Shown: positions 7,484 through 20,042, counted from the stretch's first letter. The stretch: DNA of 64,000 nt from Massilia rubra (GCF_011682065.1 NZ_VUYU01000016.1:62001-126000); one strand, 5' to 3'. The notes: generated by a model not told the origin, from the sequence alone. Program-made: numbers and translations.

Positions 7484-9781
7484 GTGAAACAGGTCTTGCG
7501 CTATGCCGTGATGGTCGGCGCCGCCGTCGTCAGCATCCTGCTGTTCCTGCTCGCTTCCGCCTCCGACAATTCGGGCTTTTTCGACCGTTACTATACCTGG
7601 CTGCTCGGCCTGAACGCGGCCGTGGCCGGCGCGCTGCTGGTGTTCGTGGTGGTGGCGCTGGCGCGCCTGTATGTGCGCTACAAGAGCGGCAAGTTCGGCT
7701 CGCGCCTGATGACGCGCCTGGTGGTGCTGTTCGCCGGCATCGGCATCTTGCCGGGGCTGGTCATCTTCCTGGTGTCGGTGCAGTTCGTGTCGAACTCGAT
7801 CGAGTCGTGGTTCAACGTGAAGATCGAGGCGGCGCTCGAATCGGGCGTGAGCCTGGGCGTGGCCGCGCTCGACCAGGCGCGCAGCGAACTGGGGGCCATC
7901 GGCGAGATCAGCGCGGCCACCATCGCCGGCCAGGAAGAAGTCGCGTCGCACGATATCCTCACGCGCCTGGTGCAGGAGCAGGAGGGGATGCTGAGCGCGG
8001 TCATCATCGGCCAGGACGGCAAATTGATCACCAGCGCGGCCGCCCCGCGGGTCGACCTGAAGGCCGACCTGCCGACGCCGGCCATGCTGTTGCAGGCGGT
8101 GATGCCGGGCGGGTATTCGGTGGCCGAGGGCGGGGTGGAGCGCGACTTCAAGGATACCAGCGGCAACCACGGGAGCGTGCCGGGCCCGCTCGATGGCGCC
8201 ACCAGCCTGCGCCTGCGCGTGGTGCTGGCCATTCCCGAGCCGCCCGGGGCCTCGCCGCGCTTCTTGCAGCTGATCCAGGCGGTGCCGGTCAAGCTGGCGC
8301 TCAACGCCGAGGTGCTGCGCACCGCCTACAGCGAGTACCAGGAGCGCTTCGTGGCGCGCACCGGCCTGCGCAAGATGTATATCGAGACGCTCACGCTCAC
8401 CTTGCTGCTGGCGATCTTCGGGGCGATCGCCAGCGCTTTTGTGATCGCCGGTAAGCTGGCGCAGCCGCTGCTGGTGCTGGCCGAGGGCACGCGCGCGGTG
8501 GCCGAGGGCGACCTGTCGCCGCGCCCGATCGTGGCCACCTCGGACGAACTGGGCACGCTCACGCAATCGTTCAACACCATGACCGGCCAGCTGTTCGAGG
8601 CGCGCAGCGCGGTCGAGCGCAACCGCGCCGCCCTGCAGAGCGCCAAGGCGCACCTCGAATCGGTGCTGGAAAATATGTCGGCCGGGGTGATCGTGCTGGA
8701 CGCCGATTCGAAACTGGTCAGTTCGAACGAGGCGGTCGAGCGCATCCTGCAGCACGACGTGGCCGGCCACATGGGCATGGCGCTGGCCGCGATCGCCGGG
8801 CTGGAGGTGTTCGCGCAAGCCATCGCCAAGGCCTTTTCGACCCAGAGCGCGCAGAGCGCGGCCGGTTCGGCGCGCAAGCGCACCCACTGGCAGCAGGAGA
8901 TCGAAATCCCGCGCCGGCTCGGCACCAATGACGACCATGACATCACCCTGCTGGCGCGCGGCTCGCGCCTGCCGGTGGGCGCCGGCAGCGGCTACATCGT
9001 GGTGTTCGACGATATTTCGGATGTCATCTCGGCGCAGCGCTCGATGGCCTGGGGCGAAGTGGCGCGGCGCCTGGCGCACGAGATCAAAAACCCGCTCACG
9101 CCGATCCAGCTCTCGGCCGAGCGCATGCAGATGAAGCTCGAGTCGCGCCTGCAAGGCACCGACCGCGACCTGCTCAACAAGGGCACGGCGACCATCGTCA
9201 ATCAGGTCGACGCCATGAAGCGCATGGTGGACGACTTCCGCGACTATGCCAAGGCGCCGCCGGCCGTGCTCGACAAGCTCGACCTGAACGCGCTGGTGGG
9301 CGAAATCTTGCATTTATACCTATCCGGCGACGAAAGCGATATTATTCATGCCGAGCTGTCCGATAAGCTGCCATCGGTGATGGGCGATGCGACCCAATTG
9401 CGCCAGGTGATCCATAACCTGCTGCAAAACGCCCAGGATGCGATGAGCGAGCGCGGCCCCGATGCAGCGCCGGCGCGCATCGATATCACCACCGAGGCGA
9501 TTCATTACCACGGCGCGAACGGGGCCGGTACCGCGGTGCGCTTGTCGATTGTCGATAACGGGCCGGGATTCGCCCCTAAAATCCTGTCGCGCGCATTCGA
9601 GCCGTATGTGACCTCGAAGGTGCGCGGAACCGGCCTGGGACTGCCGATGGTGAAGAAAATCATCGATGAACACGGCGGCAAGATAGAGATACAGAACCGG
9701 AGTGACGGAACTGGCGCGTCAGTGTTGATTTTACTGTTAAAGTTAGCACCGGCCAGCGTTGTGGCACAAGCGTTGAACTAA
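7484..9781 (+). CDS. NtrY-like membrane sensor histidine kinase
   Basis: This 765-residue kinase begins at a GTG. Three transmembrane helices lie near the N-terminus (about 8-26, 38-62, 77-100). A periplasmic sensing region spans about 105-295 and a further helix lies at 300-324. A HAMP domain (325-378), a PAS domain (about 385-510) and a HisKA domain follow, with phospho-acceptor His532 in RRLAHEIKNPLTP. The HATPase domain has N- and G-boxes (NLLQNAQDAM, DNGPGF, GTGLGLPMVKK). The architecture is that of NtrY, a nitrogen or redox-related sensor, but the signal cannot be read. Its partner is the regulator 71 bp downstream. Confidence 0.92.
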   Translation: MKQVLRYAVMVGAAVVSILLFLLASASDNSGFFDRYYTWLLGLNAAVAGALLVFVVVALARLYVRYKSGKFGSRLMTRLVVLFAGIGILPGLVIFLVSVQFVSNSIESWFNVKIEAALESGVSLGVAALDQARSELGAIGEISAATIAGQEEVASHDILTRLVQEQEGMLSAVIIGQDGKLITSAAAPRVDLKADLPTPAMLLQAVMPGGYSVAEGGVERDFKDTSGNHGSVPGPLDGATSLRLRVVLAIPEPPGASPRFLQLIQAVPVKLALNAEVLRTAYSEYQERFVARTGLRKMYIETLTLTLLLAIFGAIASAFVIAGKLAQPLLVLAEGTRAVAEGDLSPRPIVATSDELGTLTQSFNTMTGQLFEARSAVERNRAALQSAKAHLESVLENMSAGVIVLDADSKLVSSNEAVERILQHDVAGHMGMALAAIAGLEVFAQAIAKAFSTQSAQSAAGSARKRTHWQQEIEIPRRLGTNDDHDITLLARGSRLPVGAGSGYIVVFDDISDVISAQRSMAWGEVARRLAHEIKNPLTPIQLSAERMQMKLESRLQGTDRDLLNKGTATIVNQVDAMKRMVDDFRDYAKAPPAVLDKLDLNALVGEILHLYLSGDESDIIHAELSDKLPSVMGDATQLRQVIHNLLQNAQDAMSERGPDAAPARIDITTEAIHYHGANGAGTAVRLSIVDNGPGFAPKILSRAFEPYVTSKVRGTGLGLPMVKKIIDEHGGKIEIQNRSDGTGASVLILLLKLAPASVVAQALN

Positions 9782-9852
9782 GAATAAAATCGCGGCTGTG
9801 AGCGGTATGCGCTGCATGCCATTGGAGCGGGCAAAAAGAGGAAGGCAAACAC

Positions 9853-10572
9853 ATGGCAAACATTCTCGTAGTTGATGATGAAATGGGCATCCGCGAGTTA
9901 CTCTCGGAAATTTTGGGCGACGAAGGCCATGCAATCACGCTCGCTGAAAACGCGCAGCAGGCGCGCGATGCGCGCGCGGCGGGGGCACCGGACCTGGTGC
10001 TGCTCGATATCTGGATGCCGGATACCGACGGCGTCACCCTGCTCAAGGAGTGGCAGCGCGACGGCTTGCTGACCATGCCGGTCATCATGATGTCCGGCCA
10101 CGCGACCATCGATACGGCGGTCGAGGCAACCCGGATCGGCGCGCTTAACTTCCTCGAGAAGCCGATCGCGCTGCAAAAGTTGCTCAAGGCGGTGCAGCAG
10201 GGCCTGACACGGGCCCAGGAAGTGGTGCGCGCGCCGGTGATCGCGCCGCGTCCGATGCTCGCGCCCCAGCCCGAGGAAAGCCCGATGACGGCCTCGGCCA
10301 TGTTTTCGGCGCAAACCCCGCAATCGGCCATCGCGCCGCGCATGGGCGGCATGCCGAACGGGGAAGGGCACGGTTTCAACCTCAGTTTCGACCTGCCGCT
10401 GCGCGAGGCGCGCGACGCTTTCGAGCGCATGTACTTCGAGCATCATCTGGGGCGCGAGGGGGGCAGCATGACCCGCGTGGCCGAAAAAACCGGGCTGGAA
10501 CGTACTCACCTGTACCGCAAGCTCAAGCAACTCGGCGTCGAGCCGGGCAAGCTGGCTAAAAAGAACGGATGA
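9853..10572 (+). CDS. NtrX-like response regulator, REC plus Fis-type HTH without AAA+ domain
   Basis: This 239-residue regulator has a receiver domain (residues 1-120, phospho-acceptor Asp52 in LLDIWMPD, Lys103 in LEKPI). A Pro/Met-rich linker of about 60 residues follows, then a C-terminal Fis-type helix-turn-helix (about 182-232). NtrX and NtrC carry a sigma-54-activating AAA+ ATPase between these domains. Here it is absent, with no GAFTGA loop or Walker motifs. The protein therefore probably binds DNA but cannot remodel sigma-54 polymerase. It lies next to the NtrY-like kinase and overlaps the following gene by 4 bp. Confidence 0.9.
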   Translation: MANILVVDDEMGIRELLSEILGDEGHAITLAENAQQARDARAAGAPDLVLLDIWMPDTDGVTLLKEWQRDGLLTMPVIMMSGHATIDTAVEATRIGALNFLEKPIALQKLLKAVQQGLTRAQEVVRAPVIAPRPMLAPQPEESPMTASAMFSAQTPQSAIAPRMGGMPNGEGHGFNLSFDLPLREARDAFERMYFEHHLGREGGSMTRVAEKTGLERTHLYRKLKQLGVEPGKLAKKNG

Positions 10573-10973
10573 GCGCACCCCCTGCGCGCCGGACCGCCCT
10601 GACCCTGGTCACCGGCGGCCCGGCGGCGCAGCGCGAGGCGGCCATCGCGGCGCGCCTGGCGCAGGCCGGCCCCCAGGCCGGCGCTGCCGACCCGCTGCGC
10701 GCTCTGGTCGTCGTCGTGCTCGAAGGCTTGCCATCCGGCCAAACCCTGCTGTCTCCTTCCGACTCCCTGCATGTTCACCGCATCGCGCCCGGCTGCCTTT
10801 GCTGCACCGGCAATCTCGTTTTGCGTGTAACATTAAACCGGATCCTGCGTCTGCGCCCCGAGCTGCTGTTCATCGGGCTGGCCGCCACGGACCACCTTGA
10901 TCAGTTGCGATCGTGGCTGCAAGAGCCGCCATACGATCAGCTGTTGGAACTGACAGCGGACCTGCGCACTTGA
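10569..10973 (+). CDS. Short CobW/G3E-like protein lacking the P-loop
   Basis: This 134-residue protein overlaps the response regulator by 4 bp (ATGA). Its middle resembles the CobW/ZNG1 G3E GTPase N-domain: a strand-loop region followed by the metal-binding GCLCC at residues 75-79 and a helix RVTLNRILRLRPELLFIGL that matches the segment after that motif in CobW proteins. The Walker A that should stand near the N-terminus is replaced by LVTGGPAAQREA with no GK[ST], so GTP hydrolysis is unlikely. There is no C-terminal CobW domain. A metal-handling role is a guess. It could also be a decaying CobW gene, although the frame is intact. Confidence 0.65.
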   Translation: MSAPPARRTALTLVTGGPAAQREAAIAARLAQAGPQAGAADPLRALVVVVLEGLPSGQTLLSPSDSLHVHRIAPGCLCCTGNLVLRVTLNRILRLRPELLFIGLAATDHLDQLRSWLQEPPYDQLLELTADLRT

Positions 10974-11043
10974 AAATCGGTCCGCATAGCCCCACCTGCC
11001 CTGTTGAGCACAGTGGAACGTCTGATCGAGCGAAGGAGCAATA

Positions 11044-11301
11044 ATGAACATGATCTACAACAGTGAACAGTACAGTGTGGTCGAATTCGGCGTCGATCAC
11101 AATCTCGAAGCCTTGCGCTTCGGCGGCTATGAAATCGTCGACAAATCCGGTCGTCGTGAAGCATTTATCGGCGGCAAACTTGCGCAATCGTTCAGGCGCG
11201 ACGTCAACAACCTGATCGCCAGCGAACCGACCATGGAAGAGATCGATGACTTCCTGGGCTCGTATGACTCGCTGATGAGCCAACCGGTGCTGTTGCACTA
11301 A
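11044..11301 (+). CDS. DUF3567 family protein
   Basis: This 85-residue acidic small protein begins MNMIYNSEQYSVVEFGVD, the characteristic start of the betaproteobacterial DUF3567 family. A good ribosome binding site (AAGGAG, about 11032-11037) stands 6 nt before the ATG. It has no signal peptide or membrane segment, so it is cytoplasmic. Its function is unknown. It stands alone between the CobW-like gene and an amidotransferase gene. Confidence 0.85.
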   Translation: MNMIYNSEQYSVVEFGVDHNLEALRFGGYEIVDKSGRREAFIGGKLAQSFRRDVNNLIASEPTMEEIDDFLGSYDSLMSQPVLLH

Positions 11302-11446
11302 TTGCACACATGTTTGCAGGCCCGGCACTGAACGGGCATCGTTTCACCGTCCTGTCTGCCGCTGGCGGACAGGCAGCGGCAGGCCAGGTCGCCGCCCACG
11401 GCGGCAGCCGCCCCGAATTGCCGCCCGAACATGGTATTCTTGCGCC

Positions 11447-12220
11447 ATGTGCCAACTCCTCGGAATGAACTGCAACGTCCCTACGGACATTGTTTTTAGC
11501 TTTACCGGCTTCGCCATGCGCGGCGGCCGCACCGATACCCACCACGATGGCTGGGGCATCGCCTTCTTCGAAGGCGCCGGCGTGCGCCATTTCGTCGACC
11601 ACCAGGCGGCGGTGGAGTCGCCTGTGGCCGAACTGATCAAGCGCTATCCCATCCAATCCAAAAATGTCATTGCGCACATCCGCAAGGCGACCCAGGGCCA
11701 TGTTGCGCTGGAAAACTGCCATCCCTTCGTGCGCGAACTATGGGGCCGCTACTGGGTGTTCGCCCACAATGGCGACCTGAAGGAGTTCGCGCCGACCTTG
11801 AACGGCCCGTACCGCCCGGTCGGCAGCACCGACAGCGAAAAAGCCTTTTGCTTCCTGCTTCAGGAATTGCGCAGCCGCTTCGGCGACAGCGCGCCCGCGC
11901 TGCCCGTGCTGCGCGCGGCATTGCAGGAGCTGGTGGCCGCGGTGGCCGTGCACGGCACCTTTAACCTGATGCTGTCGGACGGTTCGGCCCTGTTCGTGCA
12001 TTGCTCCACCAAGCTGCATTATGTGGTTCGCCAGCATCCTTTTGTTACCGCCAGCCTGTCCGATGAAGATGTCAGTGTTGATTTTTCTCAAGTCACGACC
12101 CCGGAAGATCGGGTAGCCATCATCGTTACCGAACCGCTGACCACCAACGAACAGTGGACCGCCTTCGCGCCCGGCGAATTCAAAGTGTTTGTGGATGGAA
12201 TGTCAATACAGGAGCGATAA
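11447..12220 (+). CDS. Class II glutamine amidotransferase (YafJ-like)
   Basis: This 257-residue Ntn-type glutaminase domain begins MCQLLGMN, so Cys2 becomes the N-terminal nucleophile after Met removal. Further family motifs are the HHDGWGIAFF region, the HIRKAT segment and the WVFAHNGDL oxyanion region. Only the glutaminase domain is present, as in E. coli YafJ; the ammonia acceptor is unknown. A single gene on the plus strand, 145 bp after DUF3567 and 70 bp before the EAL-HDOD gene. Confidence 0.9.
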   Translation: MCQLLGMNCNVPTDIVFSFTGFAMRGGRTDTHHDGWGIAFFEGAGVRHFVDHQAAVESPVAELIKRYPIQSKNVIAHIRKATQGHVALENCHPFVRELWGRYWVFAHNGDLKEFAPTLNGPYRPVGSTDSEKAFCFLLQELRSRFGDSAPALPVLRAALQELVAAVAVHGTFNLMLSDGSALFVHCSTKLHYVVRQHPFVTASLSDEDVSVDFSQVTTPEDRVAIIVTEPLTTNEQWTAFAPGEFKVFVDGMSIQER

Positions 12221-12290
12221 GTATTTCCTCCACGCACTGGTATTAATTAGGTTACATTACCGGCTGTTATTATTGATATTTACAGGACAG

Positions 12291-13571
12291 ATGAGCCACG
12301 ACGCCGAATCCGACCTCATGGCGCAACAGATGCCAGTGCGTGATTTCTACCTGGGGCGCCAGCCGATCCTCGACCGACAACAAGGTTTGTACGGTTACGA
12401 AATGCTTTTCCGCAATGCGGCAGGCGAATCGGCCGAGATCGACAACGATGTCGCCGCCACCGCCACCGTGATCGCCCACACCGCCCAGCTGGGCCTGGAA
12501 AAAGTCATCGGCGATGCGCTCGGTTTCCTGAATGTCGACGCCGAAGTGCTGATGAGCGACATCTTCGTGTTCCTTCCGCGCGAGCGGGTGGTGCTGGAAA
12601 TCGTCGAGAGCATGGTGGTCAACCAGGCGGTGCTCGACCGCATTGCCGACTTGACCGGACACGGCTTTCGCTTTGCGCTCGACGATGTGCGCCTCGATGC
12701 GCCCGAGGTGCAACAGCTGTTGCCGATGGTCGAATACGTCAAGCTCGACGTGCGCACCATGCCGCTGTCCGGCCTGACTGCCGCCGCGCCCCGTTTCAAG
12801 CGCGAAAAAAAGAAGCTGATCGCCGAGAAGGTCGAATCGCGCGAGGAATTCGACCTCTGCCTCGGCCTGGGGTTCGACTATTTCCAGGGGTACTATTTTG
12901 CCCGGCCGGCCGTGATCAGCGGGCGCAAGCTGTCGCCATCCCAGCTGGCGGTGCTCGAGTTGATGGGCCTGGTGACTTCGGACGCCGACAATATCGAGAT
13001 CGAACGGGCGGTCAAGCGCGACGTGACCCTGGCGCTCAACCTGCTGCGCCTGGTCAACACGCCCGCCATCGGCATGCGCCACCGCATCGATTCGATCAGC
13101 CAGGCCTTGACCATTCTCGGCCGCCGCCAGTTGCAGCGCTGGCTGCAGATCATGCTGTACGCCGAGCCTTCGCGCGGCGGCAACAGCATGACGCCGCTGT
13201 TGTTGCTTGCCACCACACGCGGGCGCCTGCTCGAATTGCTGGCGCAGCGCTTGCGTCCCGGCCAGCGCAACGTGGCCGAGATCGCTTTCACCGTCGGCAT
13301 CATGTCGCTGATGGATGCCTTGTTCGGGATGCCGATGACGGTCATCGTCGAGCAGATTCCCGTCATCGACGAGGTATCGCAAGCGCTGCTGGGGCGCCGC
13401 GGCTTTTTCGGCGACCTGTTGCACCTGGCCGAGTGCATCGAGCGGATGGAAGAGTCGGATGACCAGGTGCTGCCTGCGCTGCGCGAACTGGCGATTTCCA
13501 GCGAAGAATTGATCGAACTGGAAGTGGCCGCCTTCGAGTGGAGCGACAAGGTGGTGCGTTACGCGATCTGA
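12291..13571 (+). CDS. EAL and HDOD domain signalling protein with degenerate EAL motif
   Basis: This 426-residue protein combines an N-terminal EAL-like domain (about 18-210) with a C-terminal HDOD domain (about 215-405), the YuxH/CdgJ architecture. The EAL catalytic signature is replaced by YEMLFRN, and metal-ligand motifs of active c-di-GMP phosphodiesterases are not intact, so it is probably a non-catalytic regulator. Family members affect motility and surface behaviour. The ATG at 12291 was chosen because an AGGA ribosome binding site precedes it and the domain starts soon after. An in-frame extension upstream overlaps the amidotransferase gene. Confidence 0.88.
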   Translation: MSHDAESDLMAQQMPVRDFYLGRQPILDRQQGLYGYEMLFRNAAGESAEIDNDVAATATVIAHTAQLGLEKVIGDALGFLNVDAEVLMSDIFVFLPRERVVLEIVESMVVNQAVLDRIADLTGHGFRFALDDVRLDAPEVQQLLPMVEYVKLDVRTMPLSGLTAAAPRFKREKKKLIAEKVESREEFDLCLGLGFDYFQGYYFARPAVISGRKLSPSQLAVLELMGLVTSDADNIEIERAVKRDVTLALNLLRLVNTPAIGMRHRIDSISQALTILGRRQLQRWLQIMLYAEPSRGGNSMTPLLLLATTRGRLLELLAQRLRPGQRNVAEIAFTVGIMSLMDALFGMPMTVIVEQIPVIDEVSQALLGRRGFFGDLLHLAECIERMEESDDQVLPALRELAISSEELIELEVAAFEWSDKVVRYAI

Positions 13572-13593
13572 GCCCATGATTCACCGGGCGCCG

Positions 13594-13682
13594 CGTCGTT
13601 CCCGCGCAGGCGGGAACCCAAGTTAGTTGCATGGCTGCTGGCGGCTATGCGAACTCAGGTTCCCGCCGTCGCGGGAACGACG
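13594..13682. repeat. REP-like palindrome of the CGTCGTTCCCGC...GCGGGAACGACG family, copy 1
   Basis: An 89-bp element between the convergent EAL-HDOD and metH genes. The left arm starts CGTCGTTCCCGCGCAGGCGG and the right arm mirrors it, with some mismatches. The same family recurs at 19074-19172, 41619-41701 and 44994-45082. Its position between gene ends suggests it may act as a bidirectional transcription barrier; this is inference. Confidence 0.8.
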
Positions 13683-13748
13683 ATGGCGGTGGCCGCCGCG
13701 GCGATGGCAAGGTGTATTACCTGCCAGCGTCGCAGTAGCGACGCGCCC

Positions 13749-17525
<3,777 letters not shown>

Positions 17526-17574
17526 GATTGTGCTTTCAATTGGCGGGTCGGAACCGGCGTGGACCGGGTCTAAA

Positions 17575-17580
17575 ATTATA
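17575..17580 (-). promoter_or_regulatory. Putative -10 element for metH
   Basis: On the minus strand this reads TATAAT, 49 bp upstream of the metH ATG. No good -35 hexamer is seen at 16-18 bp, so an activator (for example a MetR-type LysR protein) may be needed. I looked for SAH, SAM and cobalamin riboswitch cores in the short leader and saw none. Confidence 0.4.
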
Positions 17581-17627
17581 CGTCATCGTGCCCGTTTGGT
17601 TTCCCGGAGGGCAATTGATGAGTTCGC

Positions 17628-17676
17628 TTTGTATCGTTTTGTATTTAAATAGTGACTTGATACAAGACGATACAAA
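17628..17676. promoter_or_regulatory. Operator-like imperfect palindrome upstream of the BrnA-like gene
   Basis: Arms 17628-17644 (TTTGTATCGTTTTGTAT) and 17660-17676 are inverted repeats of 17 bp with one mismatch, separated by 15 AT-rich bases. It stands about 90 bp upstream of a BrnA-family antitoxin-like gene, a class that autoregulates by binding palindromes, and about 100 bp upstream of divergent metH. Which gene it serves is inference. Confidence 0.5.
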
Positions 17677-17764
17677 ACGTGAGGTGTCTGCAATCTTTGC
17701 GTTACATGCGAAGACGACAATCGCTTCGATGACGCCGCAGTGCGTCTTTACGGGGAACACAAAC

Positions 17765-18004
17765 ATGAACGATGATTTTCAAACCAGCTGGTCCGAGCCA
17801 GCATCCATGCAGAACGCTGACGCCAGCACCGTTCAGCGCCCATCGGCCGCCGCGCCGCTCAAGCAGATCGTGACGATCCGCCTCGATGTGGATATGCTGA
17901 AATGGTTCAAGTCCGCAGGTCCGGGTTACCAGACCCGCATCAACCAGATCCTGCGCGAACATATGGAAGCGCAGCAGGCTGAGCGCGACGCAGCCCAGCC
18001 ATAA
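17765..18004 (+). CDS. BrnA antitoxin-like ribbon-helix-helix protein, without BrnT partner
   Basis: This 79-residue protein has a variable polar N-terminus and a C-terminal segment matching the BrnA antitoxin family: the IVTIRLDVDMLKWFKSAGPG stretch followed by YQTRINQILREHM (about residues 37-70). BrnA normally follows a brnT toxin gene and represses the operon. No BrnT-like frame exists upstream (metH is divergent) or downstream (fmt is convergent). It may therefore be a solitary regulator, or an antitoxin for a toxin elsewhere. The ATG at 17765 gives the expected length; earlier in-frame starts encode unrelated sequence. Confidence 0.75.
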   Translation: MNDDFQTSWSEPASMQNADASTVQRPSAAAPLKQIVTIRLDVDMLKWFKSAGPGYQTRINQILREHMEAQQAERDAAQP

Positions 18005-18024
18005 GCTGACGCCGGCAGGGTGGC

Positions 18025-18981
18025 TCAGTCCAGGCTGAGTCCGTCCAAAGGGAATCCCTTAAGAAACTCGGCCGCAGGCAAGCGCTTGCCGCCGGGTTTT
18101 TGCAGTTCCGTCAGGCGCAAGGTGCCTTGTCGACAGGCGACGATGATGCCGTGCTGGGCGTCGGCCGCCAGCACTTGCCCAGGTGGCGCATCGCTGCCCG
18201 CTTCCAGCGCTTCGGCGCCCCAGATCTTGATGACTACCCCGTTGAGCTCGGCGTGCGCGCCGGGGAAGGGGTTGAAAGCGCGGATCTTGCGGGCCAGTTC
18301 GTTTGATGACAGGGAAAAATCGAGCGCGGCTTCTTCCTTGCTGATCTTGGCGGCGTAGGTCACGCCTTCGGCCGGCTGCGGCACCGGGTGCAGGGCGCCG
18401 GCGGCGCGCGCGCGCAGCGCCTCGACGATCATGCGCGCGCCCAGGGCGGCCAGGGTGTCGTGCAGGGTGGCGGTGGTGTCGTTCGGGGCGATCGGCACCC
18501 GTTCCATCAGCAGCATGGGGCCGGTGTCGAGGCCTTCTTCCATCTCCATGATGGTCACGCCGGTTTCCAGGTCGCCCGTTTCGATGGCGCGGTGGATCGG
18601 CGCGGCGCCGCGCCAGCGCGGCAGCAGGGAACCGTGGATGTTGATGCAGGGCTTGATGTCGAGCGTGCTGCGCGGGAGAATCAGGCCGTAGGCGGCGACC
18701 ACCATCACATCGTAGTCGGTGGCCAGCAGGCGCGCGTGCGCGATGGCGGCCTGGGCGGCGCGTTCGGGGTCCTTGCTGTCGAGGCGCAGGGAGAGCGGTT
18801 GCAGCACTTCGATATCGTGGGCCAGGGCGTATTGCTTGACCGCCGAGGCATGCAATTGCAGGCCGCGCCCGGCGGGGCGGTCGGGCTGGGTCAGGACCAG
18901 CGGAATCTCGAAGCCGGCTTCATGCAGGGCCTGGAGGGCGACGGCGGCGAACTCCGGCGTGCCGGCGAAGATGATTTTCAT
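18025..18981 (-). CDS. fmt: Methionyl-tRNA formyltransferase
   Basis: This 318-residue enzyme formylates initiator Met-tRNA using 10-formyl-tetrahydrofolate. The N-terminal hydrolase domain shows the catalytic [20 protein letters not shown] region (Asn and His) and the Asp in [13 protein letters not shown]-terminal OB-fold domain binds tRNA (about 205-318). Def lies upstream on the same strand but is separated by 235 bp containing a long palindrome, so the usual def-fmt operon is interrupted here. It converges with the BrnA-like gene, with 20 bp between stops. Confidence 0.96.
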   Translation of the reverse strand: MKIIFAGTPEFAAVALQALHEAGFEIPLVLTQPDRPAGRGLQLHASAVKQYALAHDIEVLQPLSLRLDSKDPERAAQAAIAHARLLATDYDVMVVAAYGLILPRSTLDIKPCINIHGSLLPRWRGAAPIHRAIETGDLETGVTIMEMEEGLDTGPMLLMERVPIAPNDTTATLHDTLAALGARMIVEALRARAAGALHPVPQPAEGVTYAAKISKEEAALDFSLSSNELARKIRAFNPFPGAHAELNGVVIKIWGAEALEAGSDAPPGQVLAADAQHGIIVACRQGTLRLTELQKPGGKRLPAAEFLKGFPLDGLSLD

Positions 18982-19032
18982 GGGGTTCCTGGGTTAAACA
19001 GTTCAAAGTACAAACGGACTGGCCGCCATCAG

Positions 19033-19068
19033 CGCCAAACACGGCAGTAACGCCAAACACGGCAGTAA
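19033..19068. repeat. Two tandem copies of an 18-bp unit
   Basis: The unit CGCCAAACACGGCAGTAA occurs at 19033-19050 and 19051-19068 without change, just before the 19074-19172 palindrome between def and fmt. No function is apparent. Confidence 0.8.
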
Positions 19069-19073
19069 CGCTA

Positions 19074-19172
19074 AAAACCGTCGTTCCCGCGAAGGCGGGA
19101 ACCCAAGTGATCGGCGCAGTCGGGGACTGGACTACGGACTTGGGTTCCCGCCTTCGCGGGAACGACGGTTTT
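19074..19172. repeat. REP-like palindrome, copy 2, perfect 35-bp arms
   Basis: Arms 19074-19108 and 19138-19172 are exact inverted repeats of 35 bp around a 29-nt spacer. They belong to the CGTCGTTCCCGC family. In RNA this would be a very strong hairpin located between def and fmt, and the left arm start (AAAA) and right arm end (TTTT) make it terminator-like in both directions. It could attenuate read-through from def into fmt. Confidence 0.9.
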
Positions 19173-19216
19173 GAAGACCTCGGCTGCGACGGACTGCTGC
19201 TACCGGCCGCCCGCTT

Positions 19217-19759
19217 TTAGTGGCGGCGACCCGCCGCCCGCAGCGCCGCTTCGCGTTCCATCCCGCGCTCTTCCTTGAGCATCTTGGCCTTGATCCGGTT
19301 GCGCTTGAGCGGCGACAGGTATTCGACGAACACCTTGCCCATCAAATGGTCCATCTCGTGCTGGATGCAGACCGCCATCAAGCCATCGGCGCTGAACTCG
19401 AACGGCTTGCCGTTGGCGTCGAGCGCGCTGACCTTGACCTGCGCGGGACGCTCCACGCCGTCGTAGATGCCCGGCACCGACAAGCAGCCTTCATCGTAGA
19501 CTTGCTTTTCAGCACTGGCCCAGATAATTTGCGGATTGATGAAGACGCGCAGGTCGTCCTTGGTCTCGGACGTATCGACAATGATCAGTTGCTCGTGCAC
19601 GTCAACCTGGCTCGCGGCCAGGCCCACGCCGGGCGCGTCGTACATGGTCTCGGCCATGTCGGCCACCAGTTTGGTGATGCGCTCGCCGAATTCGGTGACC
19701 GGCTTGGCCACCTTGTGCAGGCGTGCGTCTGGGTAGCGGAGAATATTCAGTATTGCCAT
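19217..19759 (-). CDS. def: Peptide deformylase
   Basis: This 180-residue metalloenzyme removes the N-formyl group from nascent proteins. The three family motifs are visible: GVGLAASQ (motif 1), EGCLSVPG (motif 2, Cys metal ligand) and QHEMDHLMG (motif 3, two His ligands and catalytic Glu). A basic C-terminal tail is present. It works with Fmt, encoded downstream on the same strand after a palindromic repeat. Confidence 0.96.
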   Translation of the reverse strand: MAILNILRYPDARLHKVAKPVTEFGERITKLVADMAETMYDAPGVGLAASQVDVHEQLIIVDTSETKDDLRVFINPQIIWASAEKQVYDEGCLSVPGIYDGVERPAQVKVSALDANGKPFEFSADGLMAVCIQHEMDHLMGKVFVEYLSPLKRNRIKAKMLKEERGMEREAALRAAGRRH

Positions 19760-20042
19760 AGGTCTAGTAATTTCGATAACAATTCGGTGATAATTTCAAG
19801 TGCTCATACGCATAAGAATTCTAAAACACAACAAAAACACAACAGACCCGCAACCGGGTTGAGCATGGTTTTTCTTGCTAGTTCAAGGATTTATGTGCAG
19901 AATTTGATCCAGTTCGGCAAGCCTTATCATCGATATCGTCGATAGGGTAGCGTTAAATCGCGCTGTCTCTTGCGCTGTGGCTGGCAAGGTGACGTGTCCA
20001 GCTAGCAATTCCGTGTTAATGCCGCACTTTACGGACATCTCA

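Noticed and set aside
17526-17600. SAH, SAM or cobalamin riboswitch upstream of metH
   Set aside because: The predicted leader is only about 45 nt and none of the conserved cores is visible.
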